Assembly: GCA_964474285.1 (NCBI GenBank)
Contig: CAYYSD010000030.1
Location: 1-25,945 of the forward strand
Length of the DNA: 25,945 nucleotides
Direction of reading: 5' to 3'
From: JACRBT01 sp964474285
Lineage (GTDB): Bacteria; Chloroflexota; Dehalococcoidia; Tepidiformales; Tepidiformaceae
Part shown: piece after piece, positions 8,070-16,012 of the stretch
Layout: every line of letters starts with the position of its first letter
Position numbering within the stretch: the stretch's first letter is position 1
The notes under the pieces: generated by a model
Databases searched by the model: none
The model's input: the letters and a program-made list of their open reading frames with translations, nothing else
Told to the model about the DNA's origin: nothing
Position numbers and translations under genes: made by a program

Positions 8070-9416
8070 ATGAGCATTCGCCAGATCCGGGAGCACAGCA
8101 TCTTCAAGTGGCTGTATCCCGGCATGCACATCAAACGGTGGCTCGTGCTCTTGCTGTTCGGCATCAGCCTGATGGGGCTCGGCATCGCCTATCTGCTGAA
8201 AGAGGCGTACCTCACCTACACGTTCCCCGGCGAATTTCGCTACATCACGTTGCAGTTCATCCCGCGCTGGGGCCGCGGCCTCCTGTTCATGACCTTATCG
8301 CTAAGTACCATTGGGATTGCGATTTACAAGCTCAACGAGTCGCTGCTGTTCGCGTTCGTGCGCCCTGATGGGGACCGGAGCATGGCACAGACGATCTACA
8401 ACAAGCGCATCCTCGGACGCGGGCCGAAGGTCGTGGCCATCGGCGGCGGGACCGGGCTTTCGATGCTGTTGCGCGGGTTGAAGGATCACACGAGCAACCT
8501 CACGGCAATCGTGACGGTGGCGGACGACGGCGGGAGCACGGGGCGGCTGCGGCAGGAGTTCGGCGTAGTGGCGCCGGGCGATATCCGGCAGTGCATCGCC
8601 GCCCTCGCCGAAGCTGAACCGCTCATGTCCAAGCTGTTCCAATACCGATTCACCGAGGGCACGGGGCTCGAAGGGCATTCGTTCGGCAACCTGTTCATCG
8701 TGGCGATGTCGGAGGTCACGGGGAATTTCGAGGCGGCAATTCACGAAACAAGCCGCGTCCTCAACGTGCGAGGCACGATCCTGCCTTCGACGCTGGAGGA
8801 CGTGACGCTGAGCGCGCGCACCCATGAAGACGAACTCGTGCACGGCGAACACAACATCAGCGAGCGCGGCAGCGCGATCCACGAGCTGTACCTGAACCCG
8901 CCGAACGCCGTGGCCCACCCGGATGCGGTGCGCGCGATCCTGGATGCAGACCTCGTCGTGATCGGCCCGGGTAGCCTCTACACGAGTGTGATGCCCAACC
9001 TCCTGGTTTCCGGCGTTCAGAAGGCTCTCGCCGCGTCCACCGCGCTCAAGGTGTTCGTGTGCAACGTGGCAACCCAGCAGGGCGAAACGGACGGCTTCTC
9101 GGTGGTGAACCACATCGAGGCGATCGAACGTCACGCGGGATCGGGATTGCTCCACGCAATCATCGCGAATAACAACATCGTCCCGGCACTGCCGGAGGAG
9201 TGGCATTCGGCGCCTGTGGCGCTTAGCCGCAACGGGGGTGGTTCGCTGCACGGTGCGCGGCTGGTGGAAGCGGATGTGGTGGCGGAAGAGAACCGCTACC
9301 GGCACGATCCGGTGAAACTCGCCGCTACGATCCTGCGGCTGTACGATGATCGCGATTCCCTTGCAGCCGAAGCCGGTGCGATTCGCACCGATGAAGCCAT
9401 GCTCGTATCGCGGTAG
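8070..9416 (+). CDS. YvcK/CofD-like protein with N-terminal membrane pair
   Basis: This 448-residue protein belongs to the CofD/YvcK family. YvcK-type members bind UDP-sugars and influence gluconeogenic growth and cell-wall synthesis; CofD makes coenzyme F420. Two hydrophobic helices (about 22-43 and 68-88) precede the domain, which starts with PKVVAIGGGTGLS (residues 125-131 hold the glycine-rich loop). DDGGSTGRLR (152-158), APGDIRQC, and GHSFGNLF follow, with the late GPGSLYTSVMPNLL block. The GDIRQC and GPGSLYTS forms point to YvcK rather than CofD, and no F420 genes are nearby. The membrane pair is not in Bacillus YvcK but is common in Chloroflexota-like versions, from memory. The start is fixed by the TATACT box 8 nt upstream and by the hydrophobic N-terminus. 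secG begins 5 nt after the stop. Confidence 0.9.
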   Translation: MSIRQIREHSIFKWLYPGMHIKRWLVLLLFGISLMGLGIAYLLKEAYLTYTFPGEFRYITLQFIPRWGRGLLFMTLSLSTIGIAIYKLNESLLFAFVRPDGDRSMAQTIYNKRILGRGPKVVAIGGGTGLSMLLRGLKDHTSNLTAIVTVADDGGSTGRLRQEFGVVAPGDIRQCIAALAEAEPLMSKLFQYRFTEGTGLEGHSFGNLFIVAMSEVTGNFEAAIHETSRVLNVRGTILPSTLEDVTLSARTHEDELVHGEHNISERGSAIHELYLNPPNAVAHPDAVRAILDADLVVIGPGSLYTSVMPNLLVSGVQKALAASTALKVFVCNVATQQGETDGFSVVNHIEAIERHAGSGLLHAIIANNNIVPALPEEWHSAPVALSRNGGGSLHGARLVEADVVAEENRYRHDPVKLAATILRLYDDRDSLAAEAGAIRTDEAMLVSR

Positions 9417-9421
9417 CGCCG

Positions 9422-9640
9422 ATGTTCCTCAACCTGTTCCAGATCATCATCTCTGTGGTCCTGATCGTCATCATCCTGTTGCAGGTGAAAGGCTCCGGCT
9501 TTGGGGCCGCGCTCGGAGGGATGTCAGGCGGCTCGGTCTACCGCACAAAGCGGGGCCTGGAGCGCACGCTGTTCCAGGCGACGATCATTCTGACGATGGT
9601 ATTTATCTTCGTGTCGTTCTTGAGCGTGGAGCTCCAGTAG
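9422..9640 (+). CDS. secG: Protein-export membrane protein SecG
   Basis: SecG is the small subunit of the SecYEG translocon, where it eases SecA cycling. The 72-residue product has two membrane helices (about 3-21 and 49-69). Between them is the family loop: VKGSGFGAALGGMSGG followed by YRTKRGLER, an export-channel signature. Length is typical. The ATG lies 5 nt after the YvcK-like stop, with no strong ribosome binding site, so translation is likely coupled. The solute-binding protein starts 13 nt downstream. The loop motif makes the call firm despite the short length. Confidence 0.93.
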   Translation: MFLNLFQIIISVVLIVIILLQVKGSGFGAALGGMSGGSVYRTKRGLERTLFQATIILTMVFIFVSFLSVELQ

Positions 9641-9653
9641 CGACGCCACGCCT

Positions 9654-11294
9654 ATGGCACTTTTTCGGCAACCCCGCCAACGCCCCGTGATCTTCCTGGG
9701 TCTGATCGCGTTCGCCGCGATTGCGACAGGCATCGCCTTTGCGCTGCGCGTCTCCGGTAAGGAGAGCGTGGTGCTGCCCGTTGGGAACAGCTACACCGAG
9801 GGCGTGGCGGGGACCTGGCAACGCATCAACCCGGTGTTCGCCAATACGAATGAGGTGGACCAGGACCTCGTGCAGCTCGTGTTTTCCGGCCTGGTGCGCC
9901 TGGGTGCCGATGGCCTTCCCCGGCCAGACCTGGCCGAGCTTCCCGAGATCTCCGAGGACGGCCGCACCTACACCTTCCGGTTGCGCGACAACCTTCGCTG
10001 GCACGACGGCCAGCGTGTCACGTCCCACGATGTCGCCTTCACTGTTGGCGCCATCGTTTCACCTGACTTCAAGGGAGATCCTGCCCTCGCTGAAGCGTGG
10101 GCCGGCGTCGGCGTGGAAACGCCCGACGATCGGACGGTGGTGTTCAAACTGAGGCAGGCATCCTCGCCTTTTCTCGCCCGCTACGCGACCATTGGCGTCA
10201 TTCCGAGCCACCTGCTCGAGAGCCTGACGCCTGCGGAGCTCTACGAGGCGCCGTTCAATTCGGCGCCTGTGGGCACAGGCCCGTTCCGGCTCGAGGCGCT
10301 TGATTCGCACCAGGCATCGTTTGCCGCCTACGACGGTTTCCACTTTGGGCGGCCAGCTATTGGCACCGTGCGCATCAAGTTCTACAGCGACTACCCCGCT
10401 TCGCTTCGGGCGCTCACCGCGGGTGAGGTCCAGGGAGTGATGGCACGCGAAACCCTGACGGAAGGTCAGCGCGCCGAGCTCGACAGGGTTCGCAACCTGG
10501 AGACGTTTGAACCGCTGCGCGCCGCGCACATCCTCCTTTACCTGAACAACGACCAGTCTATGTTCCAGGACGCTCGCGTCCGCACAGCACTTTCGCTGGC
10601 TCTCGATCGCGCGAGTATCGTCGACCGGGTGTTTGTGGGCGGTGCGCGCGCGTCGTCTTCGCCTGTCGCGCCCGAGACGTGGGCCTATGCGGCCGACTAC
10701 GACCGCGTCGATACCAACATCCCGGAAGCGCGCCGGCTGCTCACTGAGGCGGGCTGGGTGGCGCACCCGACAACGGGCATTCTCGTGCGGGAAGGCGCCG
10801 AATTCCGCTTCACCATCCGCACCGACAACGACGCAGGTCGTGTCGCGGTGGCGACCGAGGTCGCACGCGCTCTGGAGCCCCTGGGCATCCGGGCGACCGT
10901 CGCGAGCACGACGTTCTCAGTGCTGCGGCGCGACTTTCTCGAGCAACGGCGCTATGACGCGGCGGTTGCCGGTTGGGACCAGGGCGCCGACCCGGACCCG
11001 TACTTTGGCTGGCACAGTTCGCAGACGGGCGCCGCCGGTCTCAATATCGCCAACTTCAGCAACGCCGTGACGGACGAACTCATCTCGCGCGGCCGGACCC
11101 GCTCGGACATCGAAATCCGTCGCGATTCGTACCGGCAATTCCAGGAGAAGTGGTTGGAACTGACGCCGAGCATCATCATCGCCTACCCGCGCTATACCTA
11201 CCTGCGGACCGAAGCCATCCACGGCGACGTGCCGAAGGTGCTCCCGCTGGCTTCGAACCGCTTCGCCGAGATCTGGCGCTGGACCACGTCGTGA
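9654..11294 (+). CDS. Family 5 (peptide/nickel-type) extracellular solute-binding protein, membrane-anchored
   Basis: This 546-residue protein is an SBP family 5 member, the class that captures oligopeptides, nickel or similar ligands for ABC importers. Typical segments are visible: VGTWQRINPVF-like start of the domain, DGRTYTFRLRDNLRWHDGQ (the classic SBP_bac_5 block), PVGTGPFRLE, and ARVRTALSLALDRASIVD. The N-terminus has one hydrophobic helix (about 12-31) without a lipobox cysteine. The protein is therefore probably anchored by an uncleaved signal rather than a lipid. No permease or ATPase genes lie nearby; instead it sits between secG and fmt. The stop overlaps the fmt GTG by 4 nt (GTGA). 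It may serve a transporter encoded elsewhere or have a different envelope role. Confidence 0.88.
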   Translation: MALFRQPRQRPVIFLGLIAFAAIATGIAFALRVSGKESVVLPVGNSYTEGVAGTWQRINPVFANTNEVDQDLVQLVFSGLVRLGADGLPRPDLAELPEISEDGRTYTFRLRDNLRWHDGQRVTSHDVAFTVGAIVSPDFKGDPALAEAWAGVGVETPDDRTVVFKLRQASSPFLARYATIGVIPSHLLESLTPAELYEAPFNSAPVGTGPFRLEALDSHQASFAAYDGFHFGRPAIGTVRIKFYSDYPASLRALTAGEVQGVMARETLTEGQRAELDRVRNLETFEPLRAAHILLYLNNDQSMFQDARVRTALSLALDRASIVDRVFVGGARASSSPVAPETWAYAADYDRVDTNIPEARRLLTEAGWVAHPTTGILVREGAEFRFTIRTDNDAGRVAVATEVARALEPLGIRATVASTTFSVLRRDFLEQRRYDAAVAGWDQGADPDPYFGWHSSQTGAAGLNIANFSNAVTDELISRGRTRSDIEIRRDSYRQFQEKWLELTPSIIIAYPRYTYLRTEAIHGDVPKVLPLASNRFAEIWRWTTS

Positions 11295-12232
11295 ACCCCC
11301 GCGAAGTGCGAGTGGTGTTCATGGGCACGCCCGCGTTCGCCGTCCCTTCGCTCGAGGCACTCGTTGAGGGAGGCTACGACGTGGTGGGGGTGGTGACGCA
11401 GCCCGACCGGCGCGTGGGCCGCGGAGGATCGGTGCAGGCGCCGGACGTGAAGGTGACGGCGCTTGGACATGGTCTCCCGGTCCTGCAACCGGAATCCCTA
11501 AAGGACCCGGAAGCCATCGAGGCGTTGCGCGAGTTGCATCCGGACCTCTTTGTCGTCGCGGCTTTCGGCAAGATCCTGTCGCGGCCGGTCCTGGACATTC
11601 CCGCGCGAGGCTGCGTGAACGTGCACGCGTCGCTCTTGCCACGGTGGCGCGGCGCTTCACCGATCGCTGCCGCGATCCTGGCGGGGGATGCGCAAACGGG
11701 CGTGAGCATCATGGAGATGTCACTGAAGATGGATGCGGGCGCCGTGATCGAACAGCGGGCGGTCGACCTCGAGTCAGGGGACACCACGGGCACGCTGGAG
11801 CTGCGCCTGGCGGCCCTCGGCGCACACGTGCTGGTGGAGGCGTTGCCGGGCTGGTATGACCGGGAGACAGCCGCCACGCCGCAGGACGAGGCGCTGGTTA
11901 CGTACTGCCGGCAGATCGCGAAGGAAGAGGGCCACTTGCGGGCCGAGATGACAGCAACCGAAGCAGAACGGGCCGTGAGGGCGTTCGATCCGTGGCCTGG
12001 CGCCTATGTGACGTATCACGGCGAGCGACTCGGCATTTGGCACGCGCGGGTCGTGGAACTCAATGCGCCGGCGGGGGCCCTGCGTGTGGTCGGCCGCAAG
12101 CCGGTGGTCGCCTTCCGCGAAGGCGGGCTCGAGCTCCTCGAAGTCCAGAAGCCCGGTGGGCGGCGAATCGGCGGCGACCAGTTTGTCAACGGTGAACGCG
12201 GTAAGGTGGAAGACAGGGTAGGCCTAGTATGA
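11291..12232 (+). CDS. fmt: Methionyl-tRNA formyltransferase
   Basis: Fmt formylates initiator Met-tRNA with 10-formyl-THF before bacterial initiation. The 313-residue protein opens with VRVVFMGTPAFAVPSLEAL. The catalytic region is NVHASLLPRWRGASPI, carrying the Asn and His of the active site. The Asp partner is in MSLKMDAGAV. The C-terminal tRNA-binding domain (about 205-313) ends with the family-like FRDG/GDQFVNG type segment. The GTG start at 11291 overlaps the upstream stop (GTGA) and puts the conserved VVFMGTP eight residues in. A longer upstream frame is open to 10973 but would lie inside the solute-binding gene. The rlmN ATG overlaps its stop by 4 nt (ATGA), so both ends are translationally coupled. 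Confidence 0.96.
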   Translation: MNPREVRVVFMGTPAFAVPSLEALVEGGYDVVGVVTQPDRRVGRGGSVQAPDVKVTALGHGLPVLQPESLKDPEAIEALRELHPDLFVVAAFGKILSRPVLDIPARGCVNVHASLLPRWRGASPIAAAILAGDAQTGVSIMEMSLKMDAGAVIEQRAVDLESGDTTGTLELRLAALGAHVLVEALPGWYDRETAATPQDEALVTYCRQIAKEEGHLRAEMTATEAERAVRAFDPWPGAYVTYHGERLGIWHARVVELNAPAGALRVVGRKPVVAFREGGLELLEVQKPGGRRIGGDQFVNGERGKVEDRVGLV

Positions 12233-13537
12233 CAGACCTCTACGGGATGCTTCCCGAGGAAATCGACAGCCTGGTGGAACGCCTGGGGCAACCACGCTAC
12301 CGGGCGGACCAGCTTCTGCGTGCGCTCTACCACAGTGCGCCTGCGGACATCGACCAGATTAAGCAGCTCCCGGTCGCGCTGCGAGAGGCCCTTAAGTCGG
12401 AAGGCTTGACCGCCGGCGTCGCCTCCGAAGTGCGCCGCATCGCAAGCGACGACGGGGACACGACGAAGTTGCTGCTGAAGATGCCCGGCGGCGTGCTCAT
12501 CGAGACCGTGCTGATGCAGTACGCGGAGGAGACCGGGCAGCATCCACGTTCCACTGTGTGCGTCTCGACCCAGGCGGGCTGCGCGATGGCCTGTGTGTTC
12601 TGCGCGACGGGCCAGATGGGCTTCGAACGCAATCTTACCGCAGCGGAGATCGTGGCCCAGGTGGTGCACTTCGCGCGGCTGCTGGAATCGCGCGCACAGC
12701 ACGTCACGAACGTGGTGTTCATGGGCATGGGCGAACCACTCGCGAACTATGGCGAGACCGTGCGCGCCCTGCGCATCCTCACGCATCCTCGCGGCTTCGG
12801 CCTCGGGCAGAGGCACGTGACGGTTTCGACCGTCGGAGTGATTCGAGGCATCGAGCGCCTGGCTGCGGAAGACTTACAGGTTGGGCTTGCGATTTCGCTG
12901 CATGCGCCGACCGACGAACTTCGCCGCAGCCTGGTGCCANNNNNNNNNNGTCGCCGTTAGGAGCGCTCTCGCCACAGTGCTCACCGCCAGCGTGCGAAGC
13001 CCTCCGGCGCCGCCGCTCGCCGTCGCCGTCCACAACAACGCCACCCTTTCCGGGCAACTGGCGGCACGCGTCGACGAACTTCGCCGCAGCCTGGTGCCAA
13101 CGGCCGGGCCGCACTCTGTGGGCGACATCGTCAAAGCCGCGCGAGGCTACTTCCGGGCGACCGGGCGGCGCGTCACGTTCGAATACGCCTTGATCCGCGA
13201 TGTGAACGACACGCCGGAAATCGCCCGCCAGACGGCGCTGCTGCTCAGGCCCACCGGAGGACACGTGAACCTGATCCCGGTGAACCCGACGGCCGGAGGC
13301 TACGGGAGGCCGGATCGGCGTCGCGTGCTCGACTTCCAGCGGATTCTGCGGGAGGGTGGCGTCAACTGTACCGTGCGCGTTGAGAAAGGCTCTGAGATCT
13401 CGGCGGCGTGTGGCCAATTGAGGACCGACGAGGCCAAGGAACGCGCACTAATTCAGGTCAGCGAGGATCTGCCTTCCGTGCGAGCGCGTGGGCGCCTGAG
13501 AGCAGGGCCCGGCCCAGCGCGATCCCAACCCCGATAG
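12229..13537 (+). CDS. rlmN: 23S rRNA/tRNA adenine-C2 methyltransferase RlmN, split by an assembly misjoin
   Basis: RlmN is a radical-SAM enzyme that methylates A2503 of 23S rRNA and A37 of some tRNAs. The iron-sulfur motif C118-x3-C122-x2-C125 is in CAMACVFC. The catalytic pair is C111 (TVCVS) and the TGT at 13409-13411 (AACGQL). As written, the frame breaks at the N run at 12940-12949. However, a 28-base stretch at 12912-12939 recurs exactly at 13072-13099. Removing 12940-13099 rejoins the gene in frame as 12229-12939 plus 13100-13537, 382 residues, the normal family length. The break is therefore most likely artefact, not pseudogenisation. The start overlaps the fmt stop (ATGA). The last 80 nt overlap the convergent gene at 13458-13871, after the last conserved motif. 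Confidence 0.93.
12912..12939 (+). repeat. 28-bp direct repeat, copy 1 (contig end)
   Basis: The 28 bases ending the sequence before the N run are repeated exactly at 13072-13099. They encode DELRRSLVP of RlmN in both places. The likely cause is an unmerged overlap between two contigs. Confidence 0.9.
12940..12949. other. Scaffold gap (10 N)
   Basis: A fixed-size run of ten N inside rlmN. Its length is an assembler placeholder, so distance and frame across it carry no information. The repeat on either side shows the two contigs overlap. Confidence 0.98.
12950..13071. other. 122-bp insert with no counterpart in RlmN, probably chimeric contig end
   Basis: This stretch lies between the gap and the second repeat copy. 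In the frame of downstream rlmN it is open but does not encode RlmN residues. The protein is complete without it. I see no similarity to other parts of the window. It is best read as a chimeric or variant contig tip; a true insertion cannot be excluded from sequence alone. Confidence 0.65.
13072..13099 (+). repeat. 28-bp direct repeat, copy 2
   Basis: Exact second copy of 12912-12939. RlmN coding continues directly from here at 13100 in the matching frame. Confidence 0.9.
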
Positions 13538-13871
13538 CGATGGCCGAACGCAGATCGATGAGCGTCCGCACTTCGCCGCGAACCACTGGCGAGGCCAGGA
13601 TCAGTGTGTTCACTTCGTCGCAGGCGACGGAGCGTGCCGCAACGACGCCCGCTTTGCTCTGGCGGATGGTGCCGCGGGTGAAACTCGCGACTCCGACGGC
13701 GCTGTTGTTGAAGGTGGCTTCCGTGGCATGAAGGCGTCGAACGGCTGTGCGATCGACGTCAGCGACGGCCGAGCGGATGGTCCCGCCCACAGCTGTACGG
13801 TCGATGGTGACGTGGTCCGCCGAAACGTCGCCGCCATGGCCGTGTGACGATGCCGCACCGTTTCTGGACAT
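13458..13871 (-). CDS. Small beta-solenoid-like membrane protein, function unknown
   Basis: This 137-residue protein has no family I can name. Residues about 15-100 show a short-period alternation of small hydrophobic and polar residues. Phrases such as VSADHVTIDRTAVGG, VDRTAVRRLHATEATF and TRGTIRQSKAGVVAA repeat it, as in bactofilin-like or left-handed beta-solenoid proteins. It ends in a membrane helix (about 110-130, SAIAIGVGIALGRALL) and a basic tail. I recall similar small proteins in Chloroflexota genomes but can name no function. Coding is supported by GGAGGCG just before its ATG and by a TTGCGC-17-TAGGGT promoter. Its 3' end overlaps the rlmN 3' end by 80 nt on the opposite strand, and it diverges from queA across 63 nt. 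The product probably projects a solenoid from the membrane. Confidence 0.75.
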   Translation of the reverse strand: MSRNGAASSHGHGGDVSADHVTIDRTAVGGTIRSAVADVDRTAVRRLHATEATFNNSAVGVASFTRGTIRQSKAGVVAARSVACDEVNTLILASPVVRGEVRTLIDLRSAIAIGVGIALGRALLSGAHALARKADPR

Positions 13872-13889
13872 ATTCGCCTCCGGGCATTC

Positions 13890-13918
13890 ACCCTAGACCT
13901 CGCCCCCAAAAGGCGCAA
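13890..13918 (-). promoter_or_regulatory. Promoter of the beta-solenoid gene
   Basis: On the minus strand, TTGCGC (13913-13918) and TAGGGT (13890-13895) are separated by exactly 17 nt. Transcription would begin about 10-15 nt before the GGAGGCG ribosome binding site. It lies in the 63-bp divergent space shared with queA, whose own promoter is not clear. Confidence 0.5.
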
Positions 13919-13934
13919 TCCTGAATCTCCCCCA

Positions 13935-14954
13935 ATGCGCACCAGCGACTTCGATTTCGATCTTCCCGCGGCCCAGATTGCTCAGCAGCCGGCCGAACCC
14001 CGAGACAGCGCGCGCTTGATGGTGCTGCGCAGGGGCGCGGAGAGCATCGCGCACACCGTGTTTTCGGAACTGCCGTCGCTGCTCGCGCCGGGCGACCTGC
14101 TCGTGGTGAACGACACGCGTGTCATGGCCGCCCGGCTCTTTGGAAGGCGTCCAGAGACGGGCGGTGAGGTGGAGGCGCTCCTGGTGCGCCCGATGACGGA
14201 CCGCCGATGGGAGGTGTTATTTCGCCCGGGAAGGCAGGCGCGTGTCGGGCGCAGGTTCGAATTCACGGCGAACGACGGGCCGTTAGTTGGCGAAGTCGTC
14301 AGGCACGACGAAGGCGTGGTCGAGATTGAATTCGCGCGCGCCTTCGACCCGGCGACCGTGGGCGCGGTGCCGCTGCCGCCATACATCAAAGAGTTTCAGG
14401 GTGAGGCGGAACGGTACCAGACGGTGTACGCGCGGGAGCCGAAGAGCGCTGCGGCGCCAACCGCGGGCCTGCACTTCACGCCTGAGCTGTTGGCCGTCCT
14501 GGAGGCGCACGGAATCCGGCGGGCGGCGGTTTCGTTGGATGTCGGGCCGGGCACGTTCAAGCCGGTAACCGTGGACGACCCCCGCGACCACCCGCTCCAC
14601 GCCGAGCATGTCACGCTTCGCCAGGCGACGGCGGACGCCATCCTGGGTGCGCGGGAAGCTGGCGGAAGGGTGGTGGCCGTGGGCACCACGGTGGTCCGGA
14701 CGCTCGAGCACGTGGCGCGCGAACGAGAGCGGGTAGAGGCATACGAAGGATGGACGTCGCTGAAAATCCTCCCGGGGGATCCGTTCCGCGTGGTGGATGT
14801 GCTGATCACAAACTTCCACCTGCCACGTTCGACCCTGCTCATGCTGGTTTGCGCGTTTGCCGGCCAGGAGTTCGTGCTGGAGGCGTACCGCGCCGCGGTG
14901 GGGGAGGGGTACCGCTTCTACAGCTTCGGCGACGCAATGCTCATCCTGCCGTGA
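13935..14954 (+). CDS. queA: S-adenosylmethionine:tRNA ribosyltransferase-isomerase
   Basis: QueA transfers and isomerises the ribosyl group of SAM onto preQ1-modified tRNA to give epoxyqueuosine in the queuosine pathway. The 339-residue length is standard. The start DFDFDLPAAQIAQQPAEPRD is the family opening. Further signature blocks are LLVVNDTRVMAARLFG, VPLPPYIKE, YQTVYAREPKSAAAPTAGLHFT, and FHLPRSTLLMLVCAFAG near the end. The ATG at 13935 follows directly from these; the space upstream has no Shine-Dalgarno, only C-rich sequence, so it may be leaderless too. A tRNA dihydrouridine synthase gene follows after 41 nt. Other queuosine genes (tgt, queG/queH) are not in the window. Confidence 0.97.
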   Translation: MRTSDFDFDLPAAQIAQQPAEPRDSARLMVLRRGAESIAHTVFSELPSLLAPGDLLVVNDTRVMAARLFGRRPETGGEVEALLVRPMTDRRWEVLFRPGRQARVGRRFEFTANDGPLVGEVVRHDEGVVEIEFARAFDPATVGAVPLPPYIKEFQGEAERYQTVYAREPKSAAAPTAGLHFTPELLAVLEAHGIRRAAVSLDVGPGTFKPVTVDDPRDHPLHAEHVTLRQATADAILGAREAGGRVVAVGTTVVRTLEHVARERERVEAYEGWTSLKILPGDPFRVVDVLITNFHLPRSTLLMLVCAFAGQEFVLEAYRAAVGEGYRFYSFGDAMLILP

Positions 14955-14983
14955 TCGAGCGTGAGGCAATGGCCGTGCTTCGC

Positions 14984-14989
14984 TATGCT
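14984..14989 (+). promoter_or_regulatory. Leaderless promoter of dus
   Basis: TATGCT ends 6 nt before ATG 14996 in the 41-nt gap after queA. There is no Shine-Dalgarno. A TGAGGC 16 nt upstream is a weak -35 candidate. The box supports the internal ATG over upstream in-frame starts. Confidence 0.5.
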
Positions 14990-14995
14990 CGAACG

Positions 14996-16012
14996 ATGCG
15001 AATCGGCGACATCGAGTTCGACGGGTTGGCGCGGTTGGCGCCCATGGCTGGAATCAGCAACGCTCCGTTCCGATTGGTCGCGCGCGAATGTGGCAGCGCG
15101 CTTACGACCAGCGAAGAGCTCGACGCGATCTCGGTCGTGCGGGGGAGCGCCGATGCCACGGGCCTCGCGAGGTACTACCCGGAGGAGCGGCCACTCGCGA
15201 TGCAGCTGCTGGGATGCGATCCGCACCTCCTGTGCGCGGCGGCGGAAAAGCTGCAGGAGCAGGGCGCGGACATCATCGACCTCAACATGGGATGCCCCAT
15301 GCCCAAGATCACCAGGCAGGGCAAAGGGGCGGCGCTGATGCAGGACCCCTCTGCGACAGCGCTTCTGCTGCGTGCGATGCGCCGCGTCGTCCGCGTGCCG
15401 TTCACGGTGAAGATTCGCGGCGGCTGGGACGGGGAGCACCTGAACGCCGTCGAGGTGGCTCGCATGGCACAGGACGAAGGCATCGACGCCATCACGGTTC
15501 ATCCGCGAACCCGGTCGCAGAAGTTCAGTGGGCGTGCACCCTGGGAGATCATCGCGGACGTTGTCCAGGCCGTTTCGGTGCCCGTCACCGGCAACGGCGA
15601 TGTGACCTCGATGGCGCAGGCCCGGGAGATGATGGCCCGGACGGGCTGCCAGTCGGTCATGATTGGCCGCGGGGCGCTCGGCCGCCCGTGGGTGTTCAAC
15701 GAAAGGTTTGACTTGCTCTCGCCCGAGGGGCAGTGGGCGTTCAAGACGTCTGCAGTCGAGCGCCACGTCGCGCTGATCCTGGCGCACTTCGAGGCCCGTT
15801 TTGCGCTGAACCAGCTGCGGAAGCACCTGTCGTGGTATAGCGAAGGGCTGCCGGGTTCGGCTCCTGTGCGAGACCGGGTACACCGGGCACAGTCCGTCGA
15901 TGAAGCGCTCGATGCGTTCTGGCCGTTTTGGGCGGCGGCGCGGGCCGCCAATGCGCCGGCCGGCGCGACCCGTCACGAGACGCTCCGGGACCTCGCGCTC
16001 GCGGGCGGTTAG
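14996..16012 (+). CDS. dus: tRNA dihydrouridine synthase
   Basis: Dus reduces specific uridines of tRNA D-loop with FMN and NADPH. The 338-residue protein is a TIM barrel opening with LARLAPMAGISNAPFR, the FMN-binding start. The catalytic cysteine is C100 in DLNMGCPMPKITRQGKGAAL. FTVKIRGGWD, ITVHPRTRSQKFSGRAPWE and the phosphate-binding VTGNGDV and GCQSVMIGRGALGRPW follow. The C-terminal helical domain retains HLSWYSEGLPGSA. It is the bacterial DusB-like type. I choose ATG 14996 because the TATGCT box lies 6 nt before it and the conserved domain starts eleven residues later. The stop interlocks with the stop of the convergent MutY-like gene in the four bases TTAG (16009-16012). Confidence 0.95.
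   Translation: MRIGDIEFDGLARLAPMAGISNAPFRLVARECGSALTTSEELDAISVVRGSADATGLARYYPEERPLAMQLLGCDPHLLCAAAEKLQEQGADIIDLNMGCPMPKITRQGKGAALMQDPSATALLLRAMRRVVRVPFTVKIRGGWDGEHLNAVEVARMAQDEGIDAITVHPRTRSQKFSGRAPWEIIADVVQAVSVPVTGNGDVTSMAQAREMMARTGCQSVMIGRGALGRPWVFNERFDLLSPEGQWAFKTSAVERHVALILAHFEARFALNQLRKHLSWYSEGLPGSAPVRDRVHRAQSVDEALDAFWPFWAAARAANAPAGATRHETLRDLALAGG

Noticed and set aside
12229..13537. rlmN as a pseudogene
   Set aside because: The break coincides exactly with an N run and a 28-bp repeat, and the repaired frame is full length with every catalytic residue.
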